Below are positions 6,137-6,406 of a DNA stretch of 6,406 nucleotides, one piece after another. The DNA lies in the NCBI GenBank assembly GCA_903847655.1, contig CAINEG010000163.1, positions 1-6,406 of the forward strand, given 5' to 3'. Each line of letters begins with the position of its first letter. Within the stretch, counting starts at the first letter, position 1. Below the pieces are notes generated by a model. It was not told where the DNA came from, made no database searches, and saw only the letters and a program-made list of their open reading frames with translations. Source of the stretch: an uncultured Bacteroidota bacterium. Lineage in GTDB: Bacteria; Bacteroidota; Bacteroidia; Chitinophagales; Chitinophagaceae. The position numbers and the translations under genes were made by a program.

Positions 6137-6156
6137 TGCTAAGTATTAGCACTTAA
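6133..6156 (+). terminator. Hairpin overlapping the stop codon of the Smr gene, possible terminator
   Basis: TGCTAA (6137-6142) and TTAGCA (6146-6151) pair perfectly around the loop GTA. TTAA (6133-6136) and TTAA (6153-6156) extend the stem past one bulged C, giving ten pairs in all. The stop codon TAA (6134-6136) is inside the stem. No T-run follows, only TTCTATG, so it is a poor intrinsic terminator; it may protect the 3' end or act with another factor. Confidence 0.4.
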
Positions 6157-6197
6157 TTCTATGAATAACAGTCTCTTTTCCTCCTTTTCTGAACTCA

Positions 6198-6228
6198 TTT
6201 CCTGACTAATTTTAATTACTTACCTTTG
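6198..6228 (+). promoter_or_regulatory. Promoter of rnpB
   Basis: TACCTTTG (6221-6228) is an exact match to the Bacteroidota -7 consensus and sits within TTACTTACCTTTG (6216-6228), identical over 13 bases to the rpmB promoter. A TTTC at 6198-6201, 19 bases upstream, is an imperfect -33 element. The predicted start, near 6234-6236, fits the 5' end of the RNase P RNA. Confidence 0.65.
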
Positions 6229-6234
6229 TACCAC

Positions 6235-6406
6235 TACAAACCCGAGCTATCGTGGCAAGCAATTGCCAAGGAAAGTCCGGACAGCATAGGGTAACCCACC
6301 GGTCAATAGCCGGCGTCTCGAGTAATCGAGGCAGAGAAAGTGCCACAGAAAATAACTACCTCGCAAGAGGAAAAGGTGAAAACGTGCGGTAAGAGCGCAC
6401 GGATAA
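6235..6406 (+). ncRNA. rnpB: RNase P RNA, class A, 5' part (cut by the window edge)
   Basis: This is the catalytic RNA that removes 5' leaders from pre-tRNA. It is recognised by the conserved block AGGAAAGTCCGGAC (6269-6282, with the 5' strand of P4), followed by AGTGCCACAGAAAA (6339-6352) and AAGGTGAAAACGTGCGGTAA (6373-6392). Visible helices are P3, TGGCAA-GCAA-TTGCCA (6253-6268); a GTAA-capped hairpin CTCGA/TCGAG (6317-6330); P9, CCTC-GCAA-GAGG (6359-6370); and P12, GTGCG/CGCAC (6384-6400). The three short hairpins end in GNRA-type tetraloops. The 3' half, including the P1, P2 and P4 partners, is outside the window, so the 5' end is approximate. P3 is much shorter than in E. coli. Confidence 0.93.

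Noticed and set aside
1..6406. Search for CRISPR repeats, insertion sequences, tRNA genes, toxin-antitoxin or defence genes
   Set aside because: No spaced direct repeats, terminal inverted repeats, transposase motifs, tRNA cloverleaf or small toxin-antitoxin pairs were seen; nearly all sequence is accounted for by housekeeping genes.

Overview
The window is an AT-rich chromosomal segment from a Bacteroidota bacterium, most likely family Chitinophagaceae or a close relative. Four observations support this. The ribosomal gene order is rpmB, rpmG, then a DUF4295-type small gene, with ftsY next. No gene has a Shine-Dalgarno motif in front of it. Promoter -7 boxes of the Bacteroidota form TAnnTTTG recur at gene starts. 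The protein families include a DUF2027-Smr fusion and a small secreted beta-barrel-like protein. The family-level placement is inferred from protein resemblance and was not tested by a search.

Left part (1-775): a compact operon of three small ribosomal proteins, bL28, bL33 and a 57-residue DUF4295 protein (probably the Bacteroidota-specific bL38). It has a TACCTTTG box upstream and ends in a clear intrinsic terminator at 715-748. ftsY, the signal recognition particle receptor, starts only 27 bases after the terminator.

Middle part (1739-2409): a minus-strand gene lies convergent to ftsY, with a 19-base gap. It encodes a small exported protein with the look of an outer-membrane beta-barrel. 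It is divergent from the next operon across a 130-base region. That region holds a well-placed minus-strand promoter, a perfect 10-base-arm palindrome, a further copy of the palindrome half-site, and a plus-strand -7 box only 4 bases from the next start codon.

Right part (2410-6136): three plus-strand genes, each pair separated by 11 bases, form a probable operon. They encode a trans-isoprenyl diphosphate synthase (short-chain type by its motif), an APC/CAT-family amino acid permease, and a DUF2027-Smr protein. No obvious pathway joins these three; co-transcription is inferred from spacing alone. A hairpin overlaps the last stop codon. After a 100-base gap with its own -7 box, the 5' part of the RNase P RNA gene (rnpB) runs off the right edge.

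Overall this is a housekeeping region (translation, protein targeting, isoprenoid synthesis, tRNA processing). I see no mobile element, CRISPR array, defence system or phage gene. The points most worth a second look are regulatory: the palindrome in the divergent region, probable leaderless starts, and a 13-base -7 element shared by the ribosomal and rnpB promoters.
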